Shown here: piece after piece, positions 45,666-53,317 of the stretch | Layout: the number at the start of each line of letters is the position of its first letter | How positions within the stretch are numbered: position 1 is the stretch's first letter | NCBI GenBank assembly: GCA_937871505.1 | Contig: CALMPF010000072.1 | Location: 1 to 53,317 of the forward strand | Length of the DNA: 53,317 bases | From: an uncultured Planctomycetia bacterium | GTDB taxonomy: Bacteria > Planctomycetota > Phycisphaerae > Phycisphaerales > SM1A02 | Reading direction: 5' to 3' | Program-made: the position numbers and the translations under genes | The notes under the pieces: model-generated | Seen by the model: the letters and a program-made list of their open reading frames with translations, nothing else | The model's database searches: none | Told to the model about the DNA's origin: nothing

Positions 45666-48600
45666 TCAGAAGGTGATCGAGCAGGTGATGCCGACGGCGT
45701 AGTCGATGCCGAGGCTGAACGAGCGCTTGAGGACGTCGTTCCCGATGTAGGGGGAGCGGTAGACCTCCTCGAAGCGCGGATTGGTCAGGTTCTTCGCCTG
45801 GAACGTCAGCGCGAAGTATTTGAGGAACTTCTGCGAGATCGTGAAGTTCAGCGTCCCGGACTCCAGCGCGTAGACGCTGGGAATGAAGTTCCCCTCCGCG
45901 GTGCCAGCCCCCGCGAGGAGCGTGTCGCCCCGGACGTTGTAGAACAGACCGACCTGCGTTCCGGTCTCGCGCGCGTCCCAGCTCGCGAAGATGTTGTAGA
46001 TGTAGTCCGGCGCGTTGGTCATGTCGCGGAAGGTCTGCGGCGCCTCGATGCCCGGTGCCGAGAGCGCGTCGATCTCCTCCTGCGGAAGCTCGACCCGCGA
46101 GTTGATGAGCGTGGCGTTCCCGCCGATGACCAGTCCGGAGAGCGGCTCCCAGAACTGGCCGAGATCCTGCCGCGCCTCGAACTCCCAGCCCCAGAGACGC
46201 CCCTTGGGGAAGTTCAGCGGAGTCGTGTACGTGAAGGGCGCGACGCGCTGGACGTACTCGATGGGATTGGTCAGGTCCTTCCAGAACCAGGAGACCGAGA
46301 AGATCGTGTTGGGATAGGGGGAGTAGTCGAGTCGGAGGTCGTAGTTGCGCAGCGAGCTGAGCTGGAGGTCCGGGTTGCCGATGAAGATGTCGCCGCCGAG
46401 AAACTCCTGCTGCTGGATCGGAGTGAGCTCCTTGAACACGGGACGGGCGATCGTCTCGCTGAACGCCCCCCTGAAGAAGACGTTCTCGACGGGCTTGAAG
46501 ACGAACCCGATCGACGGCAGCGCATCCTGCTGCGAGATCGCCACGTCCGCGTCGCCGGGATTGAGCTGCACCGGAGCGGTCGCGCCGGGCGGGAACCACG
46601 TCGCATCCGCCTCGGGGAAGTTCTGGATGCCGATGTCGGTCGACTCCCAGCGGACGCCGCCGATGACGTTGAAGAAGGACGTCACCGGCAGGTCGGCCAT
46701 CGCGTACCACGCCGTGATGCGCTGCTGGCCGTTGTAGTCGACGTCGATGAACGGCGGTCCGTCCGTGATCGGATGGTTCTCCAGGGGGAAGAACTCGCTC
46801 CAGAAGACGTTCCACGGCGCATCGAAGGACGACTGGTCGTTGAAGTTCGAGAAGTTCTCCTGATCGAACCGGCGGTTCACCTTGTCGTAGAAGGTCCCGA
46901 ACTTCACGAATCCCTCGTCGTCCGTCCACTGCGTGAACGGCACGGTGATGTTGAGGCTGAACTGGCTGCTCTCCTCCTCGATGTACTTGAACGTCCGCTG
47001 GAGATTGCCGAGGAGGAAGTTGGCGTCCGGCTTGTAGCCGAACTGTCCGCCGGGCAGGACGAAGGGCGGCACGAAGGGCGGGAATCCGGGATTGAGCGAG
47101 GGAGGAACGTAGATCGAGCCGAACTGGATCTTGTCCGGCTCGTTGAGCGTGGCGATGCTCGTCGCGATCGTCCAGTCGAGCGTCGGCCCCTGGAACATCA
47201 GGGCATCGCGGACGCCGAACTCCTCGATCGGAAGCGTGTGCCGACCGTTGAAGGCGAGCGTCTGGATGCGCCGGTCGGTGTAGGTGAGCGTCTCCGTGCG
47301 CAGCCATGGCGCCGCGAAGCGATTCGACGGCGCGTTGCCCGGGCTTTCCGGATCGTCGAGGTCGTAGCCGGGAAAGAAGTAGTCCTTGCCATTCTGGTCC
47401 TCGGCGAGGATCGCGCTGTCCTCCGCGGTGCGCGTGTACAGGAACGTGACGCCGAGGTAGTTGTTCTCCGTCTCGATGCCCGCGGTGCCCAGCCAGCCCC
47501 ACTGGATCGCCTCGACGCCCCGGGTCACGTCGAAGAGCGCCGTCCGGTAGTCGCCGCTGTTGTCGCCGGGATCGGGAAGTCCCTGATTCGTCCTCGGCAC
47601 CATCCCCTGCCCGGGCTCCGTGACCCAGTAGCTGCGATCGATGCCGTCGGAGTAGTACTGGCTGTCGCGCTCCCAGAAGAAGCTCTGGAACCCGCCGATG
47701 CGCACGCCGTCGGCGATCTCGGCGCTTCCGCCGGCGTCGAAGGACCACTTGAGATCGACGGGCGCCCCGCCGCGCGACACGCCGACCGCGCCGGTCCAGT
47801 CGCGGCCGAGGTTGTCGACCTGGATGTCCTTGGGCGTGTTGGGATCGCCCCAGAAGTTCAGGCCGCCCCCCTTGTACGTGAGGAAGTCGTTGCGCCCGCT
47901 CGTCTGCGTGTTGTAGGTGTACTGCATCCGAAACGTCAGGATCGTCTCCTCCGGAATTCCCCTGAGGAGGATGTTGACGCCGCCGCCGGAGGTGTCGCCC
48001 TGCTGGTCCGGCGTGAATGTCTTGCTCACCTGAAGCGCCTGAAGCACTGCGGTGGGGAAGAGATCCAGTTCGACGGCCCGCGTGTCCTCGTCGGCGCTGG
48101 GCAGCCGGATGCCATTGAGCAGGCTGACGACATAGCGGTCTGGCAATCCGCGCACGACCGCGAACTTGCCGTCCTGGAGCGACGCGCCGGAAACCAGGCG
48201 CAGGGCGCCCGCCGCATCGCTCGCGCCGGCCCGGCTGATGAGGTCCCGTCCGACCGAATCGAGCAGGGCCGGGCTGTCGAGCCTCAGGCGGAGCAGGCCC
48301 TCCTCGCTGGTTCCGCCGACGCGGACATCCTGGGCGATGAACTCGTCCATGTCGACGAACTCGCCCGCGAGGTCGACATCGACCTCGGTGAGCCTGCCCG
48401 GCGCGACCACGACCCCGGTGCGGATCTCCCGGGCGTAGCCGTCCTTCGAGATGACCAGCGTGTAGGTTCCGGCGGGGACGTCGGCGATCGTGAAGTTGCC
48501 CGACTCGTCGCCGGCGACGCGCCTGCCCGTCTCGCGGATGAGCACCTGCGCGTTGGCCACGGGCGCGTCGAAGTCGGCATCGCGCACGAAGCCCCGGATG

Positions 48601-48683
48601 GTCCCGACATCCTGCGCCGATGCGACAGCCGCGACAGCCGCGACGATCGCGGAGGCAGCCCAGGCTGGACCGGGCGTCATCAT
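45666..48683 (-). CDS. TonB-dependent outer-membrane receptor
   Basis: 1005 residues from ATGATG at 48683, overlapping the stop of the upstream gene. A signal peptide (1-23) is followed by a carboxypeptidase-regulatory-like domain (27-105: GTIRGFVRDADFDAPVANAQ, GNFTIADVPAGTYTLVISKD). The plug domain (about 120-230) has SVGRDLISRAGASDAAGALR and RGLPDRYVVSLLNGIRLPSA with DEDTRAVELDLFPTAVLQAL. The rest is a 22-strand barrel ending with FSLGIDYAVGITCSITF and a terminal phenylalanine. This family imports large or scarce ligands. The ligand here is unknown; no siderophore or cobalamin gene is near. Confidence 0.95.
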   Translation of the reverse strand: MMTPGPAWAASAIVAAVAAVASAQDVGTIRGFVRDADFDAPVANAQVLIRETGRRVAGDESGNFTIADVPAGTYTLVISKDGYAREIRTGVVVAPGRLTEVDVDLAGEFVDMDEFIAQDVRVGGTSEEGLLRLRLDSPALLDSVGRDLISRAGASDAAGALRLVSGASLQDGKFAVVRGLPDRYVVSLLNGIRLPSADEDTRAVELDLFPTAVLQALQVSKTFTPDQQGDTSGGGVNILLRGIPEETILTFRMQYTYNTQTSGRNDFLTYKGGGLNFWGDPNTPKDIQVDNLGRDWTGAVGVSRGGAPVDLKWSFDAGGSAEIADGVRIGGFQSFFWERDSQYYSDGIDRSYWVTEPGQGMVPRTNQGLPDPGDNSGDYRTALFDVTRGVEAIQWGWLGTAGIETENNYLGVTFLYTRTAEDSAILAEDQNGKDYFFPGYDLDDPESPGNAPSNRFAAPWLRTETLTYTDRRIQTLAFNGRHTLPIEEFGVRDALMFQGPTLDWTIATSIATLNEPDKIQFGSIYVPPSLNPGFPPFVPPFVLPGGQFGYKPDANFLLGNLQRTFKYIEEESSQFSLNITVPFTQWTDDEGFVKFGTFYDKVNRRFDQENFSNFNDQSSFDAPWNVFWSEFFPLENHPITDGPPFIDVDYNGQQRITAWYAMADLPVTSFFNVIGGVRWESTDIGIQNFPEADATWFPPGATAPVQLNPGDADVAISQQDALPSIGFVFKPVENVFFRGAFSETIARPVFKELTPIQQQEFLGGDIFIGNPDLQLSSLRNYDLRLDYSPYPNTIFSVSWFWKDLTNPIEYVQRVAPFTYTTPLNFPKGRLWGWEFEARQDLGQFWEPLSGLVIGGNATLINSRVELPQEEIDALSAPGIEAPQTFRDMTNAPDYIYNIFASWDARETGTQVGLFYNVRGDTLLAGAGTAEGNFIPSVYALESGTLNFTISQKFLKYFALTFQAKNLTNPRFEEVYRSPYIGNDVLKRSFSLGIDYAVGITCSITF

Positions 48684-50101
48684 GGCGAGGGAGCGGCGGC
48701 CCCGGATGCCGCCACGGCCGGCGGCACAAGCCGATCGTGTTCGGATCGCAGGCGCTCGACGAGCGTCGCGTCGGGACGGGGCACGTGCACGGCGATCGAG
48801 CCGGCGATCGCCGCGAGGTCCTCGGCGCGCGGCCGGAGGTTGACGTTCTCGACGGCGACGTCGATCGCCCTGTGGTAGATCTCCGCGGCCCGCGCCATGT
48901 CGTCCGTCACGGTCATCGCCTCGGCGATCGCCCGGACGACGGCGGCGCGGAAGACCATGCCGATCAGGTGCCGCTCCGCATCGAAGGCGGCAAGGAGCGC
49001 TTCGAGCTCGCTCGCCGCACGCTCGCGCTCGCCCGCCGCGCTGCGGAACGCCGCGACGCGCGAGCGGATCAGGATGCGGTCCTCGGGAAGCCACTCGTAG
49101 TCGCGCGAGAATGCGTTGAGCTCCTCGGTGAGCGCGACGAGCTTCATGCGGTCCCCGCGCCGCTTCGCGATCTCGGCAAGCCCTTCGAGGACCTCCACCC
49201 GCATGAGGATCGGAAGCGGGTTCCACGAGCGGCGGATCATCTCCTCCGCCATCCGGCGGCGCTCGGGATCGTCGTGGAAGCGATCGACGAGACCGGAGAG
49301 CACCTCCATGGCGTTCCGCGTCATGTCGACCGAGCGCGTCGCCGCCGCCTGCTCGCACCACTCGAGAAGCCGCTCGAAGCGGGCCTCGTCCGCAACCCGC
49401 GCAAGCGCCGCCTCGGTCTTGCCGATCTCGGCGGTCTCGAGGTCGATGGCGAAGCGCCGCGCGGTCTCCTCCTCGCCCAGAAGCACGTACGTCCGGGCCA
49501 TGCCCGCACGGATGCGGTCGCGGCGCCACTCCTCCGGCTCGCGCTCGGCGACTTCGGCGGCGATGGCGAGATACTGCCGCGCCTCGGCGGGGAATCCCCG
49601 CTCGATGGCGTCGAAGGCCAGCGCCGCGTAGGCGTTCCCCCTCCGCCATCCGGGAATCGGGTTCGCGAAACGAGCGGCGAGGAGTGGCTGATCCGCCCGC
49701 AGCGCGGCGATCACGACCGCTTCCTGCGTCTTCGCCCGGTCCTTGACGTGCGGATCGAGCGGGATCCGCGTCGCCGACTGAAACGCGATCTCGATCAGCT
49801 CGCGGCGCAGCGGGTCGATCGCCGCGTCGGAGAGCCGCGGCGTCGGCTGCGGTTGATCCCGACCTGCTTCGCTCGACGCGACGGCGCCCGCGATGACGCC
49901 GGAGTCGGCGGCGGAGCCGTCGCGGATGCTCTGCAGCGTCTCCGCGGCAGCGAAGGTACCCGCGCAGGAGAGCGCGGCTCCGAGCGCGGTGAGCGCAGCA
50001 CCGCGGGCTCCTCGCGCGGGGCTCGATCGCGCTGACGGCGTCTGGACTTCCAGCCGCTCCGGCCCCCGGCCGCGCGTCCGACGTGAACGGAATCCAAGCA
50101 T
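48680..50101 (-). CDS. Exported helical-repeat (TPR-like) protein, first gene of the TonB operon
   Basis: 473 residues from ATG 50101, supported by GGAGG eight bases upstream. The N-terminus (ALTALGAALSCAGTFAAAET) is a signal peptide after a basic leader of 30 residues. The rest is alpha-helical and repetitive (RRGNAYAALAFDAIERGFPA, GMARTYVLLGEEETARRFAI, REVAEAMTVTDDMARAAEIY-type pairs) like degenerate TPR. There are no enzyme motifs. It overlaps the receptor start by four bases, so it is likely part of the uptake system, perhaps as periplasmic partner. Confidence 0.8.
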   Translation of the reverse strand: MLGFRSRRTRGRGPERLEVQTPSARSSPARGARGAALTALGAALSCAGTFAAAETLQSIRDGSAADSGVIAGAVASSEAGRDQPQPTPRLSDAAIDPLRRELIEIAFQSATRIPLDPHVKDRAKTQEAVVIAALRADQPLLAARFANPIPGWRRGNAYAALAFDAIERGFPAEARQYLAIAAEVAEREPEEWRRDRIRAGMARTYVLLGEEETARRFAIDLETAEIGKTEAALARVADEARFERLLEWCEQAAATRSVDMTRNAMEVLSGLVDRFHDDPERRRMAEEMIRRSWNPLPILMRVEVLEGLAEIAKRRGDRMKLVALTEELNAFSRDYEWLPEDRILIRSRVAAFRSAAGERERAASELEALLAAFDAERHLIGMVFRAAVVRAIAEAMTVTDDMARAAEIYHRAIDVAVENVNLRPRAEDLAAIAGSIAVHVPRPDATLVERLRSEHDRLVPPAVAASGAAAPSP

Positions 50102-50417
50102 TCTTCCAACCTCCGTTGAATCGACCGGGGTGTGCGGGACCGACAGCAGCCATCGCCGTCGGAGAGTCGCGGAGGCTACCGGGCGCAGGTTGAGATTCCG
50201 TTCAGATCGTCCACGCCCGGCGCAAGTCCCCGCCGCGCCGCGCGCCGAGCGCTCCGCGGCCGTCACTCGTCGAAATGAACCTGCACGCGAACCGCACATG
50301 CCGTTGACGTTCGACCTGTAGCTTCCGCCTCGTCGTTCGTTCCGCCCGCGCTGGTGGCGTCGGCGGAAGACCCGGCTCTCAGTCGCGAACGGCAACCGCA
50401 TCCTGGAAGGAGCACAC
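50102..50417. promoter_or_regulatory. Divergent promoter region of the TonB operon and the dockerin-like gene
   Basis: 316 bases between the two starts. On the minus side GGAGG precedes the 50101 start; on the plus side AAGGAG precedes the GTG at 50418. A TTGACG at 50304 has no matching -10. No Fur, Pho or riboswitch motif was recognised. A shared regulator for both sides is plausible from the arrangement only. Confidence 0.5.
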
Positions 50418-52247
50418 GTGAACTGGAATCTTGGAATCGCCGGCGCCGCGATCGCCGCGTTCGTGGCGATGCCGCTGAGCGCGCAGACGGTCGTGCTGGT
50501 CAGCAGCGACATCGTCACCGACACCGTCTGGACGAAGCTCGACGCCAACGGCAACCCCCAGAGGTATGACCTCACCAAGCAGATCTACGTCCGCGACGGG
50601 GCCACGCTCTGCATCGAGGCGGGAACGCTGGTGGCGAGCACGCCGTCGGTGAACGGTTCGGGAAGCCTCGCGGTCGTCCGCGGCTCGCGGATCTACGTCC
50701 GCGGCACGCCCGGCGAGCCCGTCATCATGACCTCGACGAACGACAACTTCGTCAACTGGCGCGAGGCCGCCAACGAGTGGGGCAATCTCACGATCCTCGG
50801 CCGCGGCTACACCTCGTTCTCCTGCGGTGCGGGCAACAGCGCGACCTGCAACCCGAACAACCTCGCCCCCATGGAGGGTCTCGTCGCCCAGTTCCCCGGC
50901 GATCCGAACGTCCTCTACGGCGGCGGAGACGATGACGACAACAGCGGCTGCATCCGCTTCCTCTCGATCCGCTACGGCGGCCGCGTCGTCGGCCTCGGCA
51001 ACGAGCTGAACGGCATCTCCCTGGGCGGCATCGGTCGCGAGACCGACATCAAGTACCTGGAGATCATGAACAACGTCGACGACGGCATCGAGATCTGGGG
51101 AGGAACCGTCAATCTCAAGTACGTCACCGTCTGGAACATCGGCGACGACAGCTTCGACATCGACCAGGGCTGGCGCGGCAAGGCCCAGTTCGGCCTGATG
51201 GTCCAGGGCTGGAGCCTCGACGCCCCGGCGGGTTCGGGCGTCGGCGATCGCGTCTTCGAGATGGACGGCGCCGAGGCCTCGGACGCCCAGCCGGTCACGA
51301 CGACCACTCTCTACAACTTCACGTCGATCGGCCAGCCGATCCAGGGCGGCGGCAACCACACCACCGCGTGGCGCGACAACGTCCGCGTGCAGTTCCGCAA
51401 CTCGATCTTCATGGACGGCGGCAACCGTCTCGTGAGCTTCGACAACAACGCCGACAACTGCACCGGCGGCTACGGCCTCAACGGCACGCTCACCTGGCCG
51501 CAGACCTGGGCGACCCCGTACAACGTCGTCCCGGCCCACGTCAACGACGCCGGCTGCCTGCCCCGCGCGGACTTCTACCGCGCCCAAAGCAACGGCAACC
51601 TGATCGACTTCCGCGACAACGTGATCTTCCGGCACCTCACGCCCGGCGCCTACGACGAGGCGTGCGCCCGCGGCGTCTTCGCCGGTGCGAGCCCCCAGCC
51701 CTGCGGCGGTGCCTCGGCGCCCAACCCCGCCGGCACCAACAACGCCAACAACGTCTTCATCCCCGGCTTCGCCGTGGCTGACGAGCCCATCCGCTCGATC
51801 ACGCGCGGTCCGCTGGTCACCAAGGGCGGTCGTCCGATGATCCAGGTCGTGAGTCTCGATCCGCGCGCGAAGCCCGGCAGCCCCGCCGCGACCAGCGTGC
51901 AGACGGCTCCCAACGACGGCTTCTTCACTCCCGCCCAGTACCGCGGCGCCTTCGGAACGCAGACCAACTGGCTCGTCGGCTGGACCGCCGCGTGGAACTA
52001 CGGCTTCATCGTCGACCCGGGCGCTGGCAATGCCGTCTTCCCCGAGGCGGATGGCTGCGACTGCCCGGGCACTCCGGTGCCCTGCGTCGGTGACCTCAAC
52101 GGCGACGGCGTCGTCGATGGTGCCGACCTCGGCCTTCTCGCAGGCGGCTGGGGCACGGCCGCCGGCGACCTGAACGGCGACGGCATCGTCGACGGTGCGG
52201 ACCTCGGCATCCTCCTCGGCAACTGGGGCCCCTGCCCGACCACCTGA
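50418..52247 (+). CDS. Secreted protein with dockerin-like calcium-binding repeats
   Basis: 609 residues from a GTG with AAGGAG six bases upstream. A signal peptide (1-22, ending MPLSAQ) is followed by about 520 residues of beta-rich, asparagine- and glycine-rich sequence ([67 protein letters not shown]) that fit a right-handed beta-helix. At the end two copies of GDLNGDGxVDGADLGxL with WG (558-606) match the calcium loops of type I dockerins, common in Phycisphaerae. It is probably exported to the cell surface. It is divergent from the TonB operon and could capture its ligand. The codon use is less GC-skewed in amino acid content than in neighbours, suggesting strong expression. Confidence 0.88.
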   Translation: MNWNLGIAGAAIAAFVAMPLSAQTVVLVSSDIVTDTVWTKLDANGNPQRYDLTKQIYVRDGATLCIEAGTLVASTPSVNGSGSLAVVRGSRIYVRGTPGEPVIMTSTNDNFVNWREAANEWGNLTILGRGYTSFSCGAGNSATCNPNNLAPMEGLVAQFPGDPNVLYGGGDDDDNSGCIRFLSIRYGGRVVGLGNELNGISLGGIGRETDIKYLEIMNNVDDGIEIWGGTVNLKYVTVWNIGDDSFDIDQGWRGKAQFGLMVQGWSLDAPAGSGVGDRVFEMDGAEASDAQPVTTTTLYNFTSIGQPIQGGGNHTTAWRDNVRVQFRNSIFMDGGNRLVSFDNNADNCTGGYGLNGTLTWPQTWATPYNVVPAHVNDAGCLPRADFYRAQSNGNLIDFRDNVIFRHLTPGAYDEACARGVFAGASPQPCGGASAPNPAGTNNANNVFIPGFAVADEPIRSITRGPLVTKGGRPMIQVVSLDPRAKPGSPAATSVQTAPNDGFFTPAQYRGAFGTQTNWLVGWTAAWNYGFIVDPGAGNAVFPEADGCDCPGTPVPCVGDLNGDGVVDGADLGLLAGGWGTAAGDLNGDGIVDGADLGILLGNWGPCPTT

Positions 52248-52274
52248 GAACGGCGCCAAGGACACACCCTGCGC

Positions 52275-52424
52275 GACCGCGCAAGGACACACCCTGCGGG
52301 ATCCGGAAAGGGACCCGGCCAAGTCGCCCCCCGCCCCTCCGCACCGTCGGACCGCGCAAGGACACACCCTGCGGGATCCGGAAAGGGACCCGGCCAAGTC
52401 GCCCCCCGCCCCTCCGCACCGTCG
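52275..52424. repeat. 75-bp perfect tandem duplication
   Basis: The segment beginning GACCGCGCAAGGACACACCC at 52275 repeats from 52350 without a mismatch that I can see, ending at 52424. It contains one 18-bp repeat copy and GGGATCCGGAAAGGGACCCG. A third partial relative lies at 52607-52630. Confidence 0.9.
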
Positions 52425-52508
52425 AGTTGAAGGACGCTTGGCTGACGTCGTCCGGGCCACAGTCCCGGGACTGAACGAGGTCGGGACCGAACCGAACCTC
52501 TCCTGTCC

Positions 52509-52550
52509 GCGCCCCGGCCTTCCGCACTCGGAAGGCCGGGGCGCTCTCTT
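52509..52550 (+). terminator. Rho-independent terminator, 15-bp perfect stem
   Basis: GCGCCCCGGCCTTCC (52509-52523), loop GCACTC, GGAAGGCCGGGGCGC (52530-52544), followed by TCTCTTTC. It lies about 260 bp after the dockerin-like gene, beyond the tandem duplication, so the transcript would include the repeats. Confidence 0.8.
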
Positions 52551-53317
52551 TCGCCTCCGATCTCGAACCGCGCCAAGGACACACCCCGCCCGGCCAAGGA
52601 CACACCCTGCGGGATCCGGAAGCGGACCCGGGATCGAGGAAGGACACACCCCTTCCCTCGGCACCCTCCCGTCGGACATTGCTTGGATGAGGTCGCCAGG
52701 GCCCCAAGCCCAGCTGCGCCAGCGACCCGCGCCGAGGGAAGTCCCTGATGGCGCGGGTCGCGGGGCGACTGTCGGCTTGCACACACCCTGCCGCACCGTC
52801 GCGTCGACGGGCGTGCGCGCGGATTCACGGCACCACGCGCCAGCGAGCGAGCCAGCGCAAGAGCACCCGCTCCCGTTCACACCGCGGTTCCCCAGTTCGC
52901 CCCGATCTCAGTCGGCCACGCATCTGCGGAGCTGCACCCTGCGCGCCATCGCCGTGGCCACGACTTGCGCGGTCCATGATGCGTTCCATTGCGCGGTCGG
53001 GTGCTCGCAAGGACCGCTGCGGTCGCTGCATCGGGCGCTGGTACCCGGCTGGATAACGGCGTGACGGTCACTCATGGTCCCGACCCAGTCACGAGCGCTC
53101 TGCGAGGCACCGCCGGAGCGGAGTCACGTCGGTTCGGCGCACACTCCCGAGCCCCGCGCAACGCCAAGGCAGACGAACGGCCCTTCGGGTCGAGATGCAC
53201 CGGCAGATCGTCGTCGCAGCCCGCCGCCTTGCTGGATGCGCTGCCGTTGTGATGCACCAGCCCCTCACTCCCGCTTCGGCGCTCCCACCTTCCGGTCGCC
53301 TCGTCGCCTTCCCGTCA

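Larger units (their letters stand above)
52257..52656. repeat. 18-bp repeats, inverse orientation (CAAGGACACACCCTGCGC)
   Basis: Copies start at 52257, 52282, 52357, 52574, 52595 and 52639, plus a degenerate one near 52776. The step between 52574 and 52595 is again 21 bp. It is the reverse complement of the element at 14448-15095. Confidence 0.9.
52248..53317. other. 1.07-kb non-coding region with repeats
   Basis: No credible gene to the end of the window. It holds seven copies of the 18-bp repeat in CAAGGACACACCCTGCGC orientation, a 75-bp tandem duplication and the terminator at 52509. Sequence after about 52800 shows no recognised feature. Confidence 0.6.

Noticed and set aside
45636..48878. 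A plus-strand open frame of 1080 codons opposite the receptor
   Set aside because: Antisense shadow of the TonB-dependent receptor; low-complexity charged translation without motifs.
50304..50332. Sigma-70 promoter at TTGACG before the dockerin-like gene
   Set aside because: No plausible -10 element at 16-18 bases downstream.
52257..52640. Protein-coding reading of the GHTLRDPERDPAKSPPAPP repeats
   Set aside because: The peptide simply reflects the DNA repeats. It has no start site with a ribosome binding site and changes frame between copies.

Overview
High-GC bacterial chromosome segment of about 53 kb with densely packed genes and no rRNA, tRNA or CRISPR array that I can recognise. The best guess for the source is a planctomycete of the Phycisphaerae type (inference). 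The reasons are the secreted protein ending in two dockerin-like calcium-binding repeats ([15 protein letters not shown]), the TatC with a long periplasmic insert, the PadR-controlled membrane protein with a pseudopilin-like C-terminal segment, and the very high GC with acidic and alanine-rich low-complexity linkers. No marker gene in the window proves this.

Layout. 0.3-2.1 kb: two minus-strand genes for exported proteins of unknown function, one of them small and cysteine-rich. 2.8-7.0 kb: plus-strand genes for a lone PTS EIIA-like protein, a TatD hydrolase, TatC and the tRNA adenosine deaminase TadA, with an antitoxin-less HepT-like gene on the minus strand. 7.1-14.3 kb: minus-strand genes for a lipoprotein alpha/beta hydrolase, TruD, a DUF151 nuclease-like protein, a solitary NuoG, inorganic pyrophosphatase and a caspase-fold protease-like protein. 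14.4-15.1 kb: an intergenic array of about twelve copies of an 18-bp element. 15.5-23.5 kb: a single-chain type IIG restriction-modification enzyme, phosphoenolpyruvate carboxylase, and a TerC-family membrane protein preceded by a convincing yybP-ykoY (Mn2+) riboswitch. 23.5-28.5 kb: a PadR regulator coupled to a large membrane protein, an unknown conserved protein, and an ECF sigma factor coupled to a single-pass membrane protein. 28.7-39.2 kb: a surface-glycan locus with a flippase, a multi-pass membrane protein, two methyltransferases, a GT11 fucosyltransferase-like enzyme, a GT2 glycosyltransferase, a membrane transglutaminase-like protein and a methyltransferase that shares a C-terminal module with it.

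39.3-52.2 kb: an eight-gene minus-strand operon that forms a complete TonB energy-transduction and uptake system. In order of transcription it encodes a TPR-like exported protein, a TonB-dependent receptor, a DUF3450 protein, a long ExbB with a periplasmic coiled coil, a short ExbB, ExbD, TonB and a TPR lipoprotein. It is divergent from a secreted beta-helix-like protein with dockerin-like repeats. This resembles the TonB2/TtpC systems of marine gammaproteobacteria; its substrate cannot be read from the sequence. 52.25-53.3 kb: non-coding DNA with a strong terminator and the same 18-bp repeat family as at 14.4 kb, in inverse orientation.

The most interesting items are the TonB/DUF3450/dockerin locus, the two 18-bp repeat arrays with a recurring 21-bp step, the Mn2+ riboswitch, the orphan HepT that lacks the modifiable tyrosine, and the module shared by two glycan-locus proteins.
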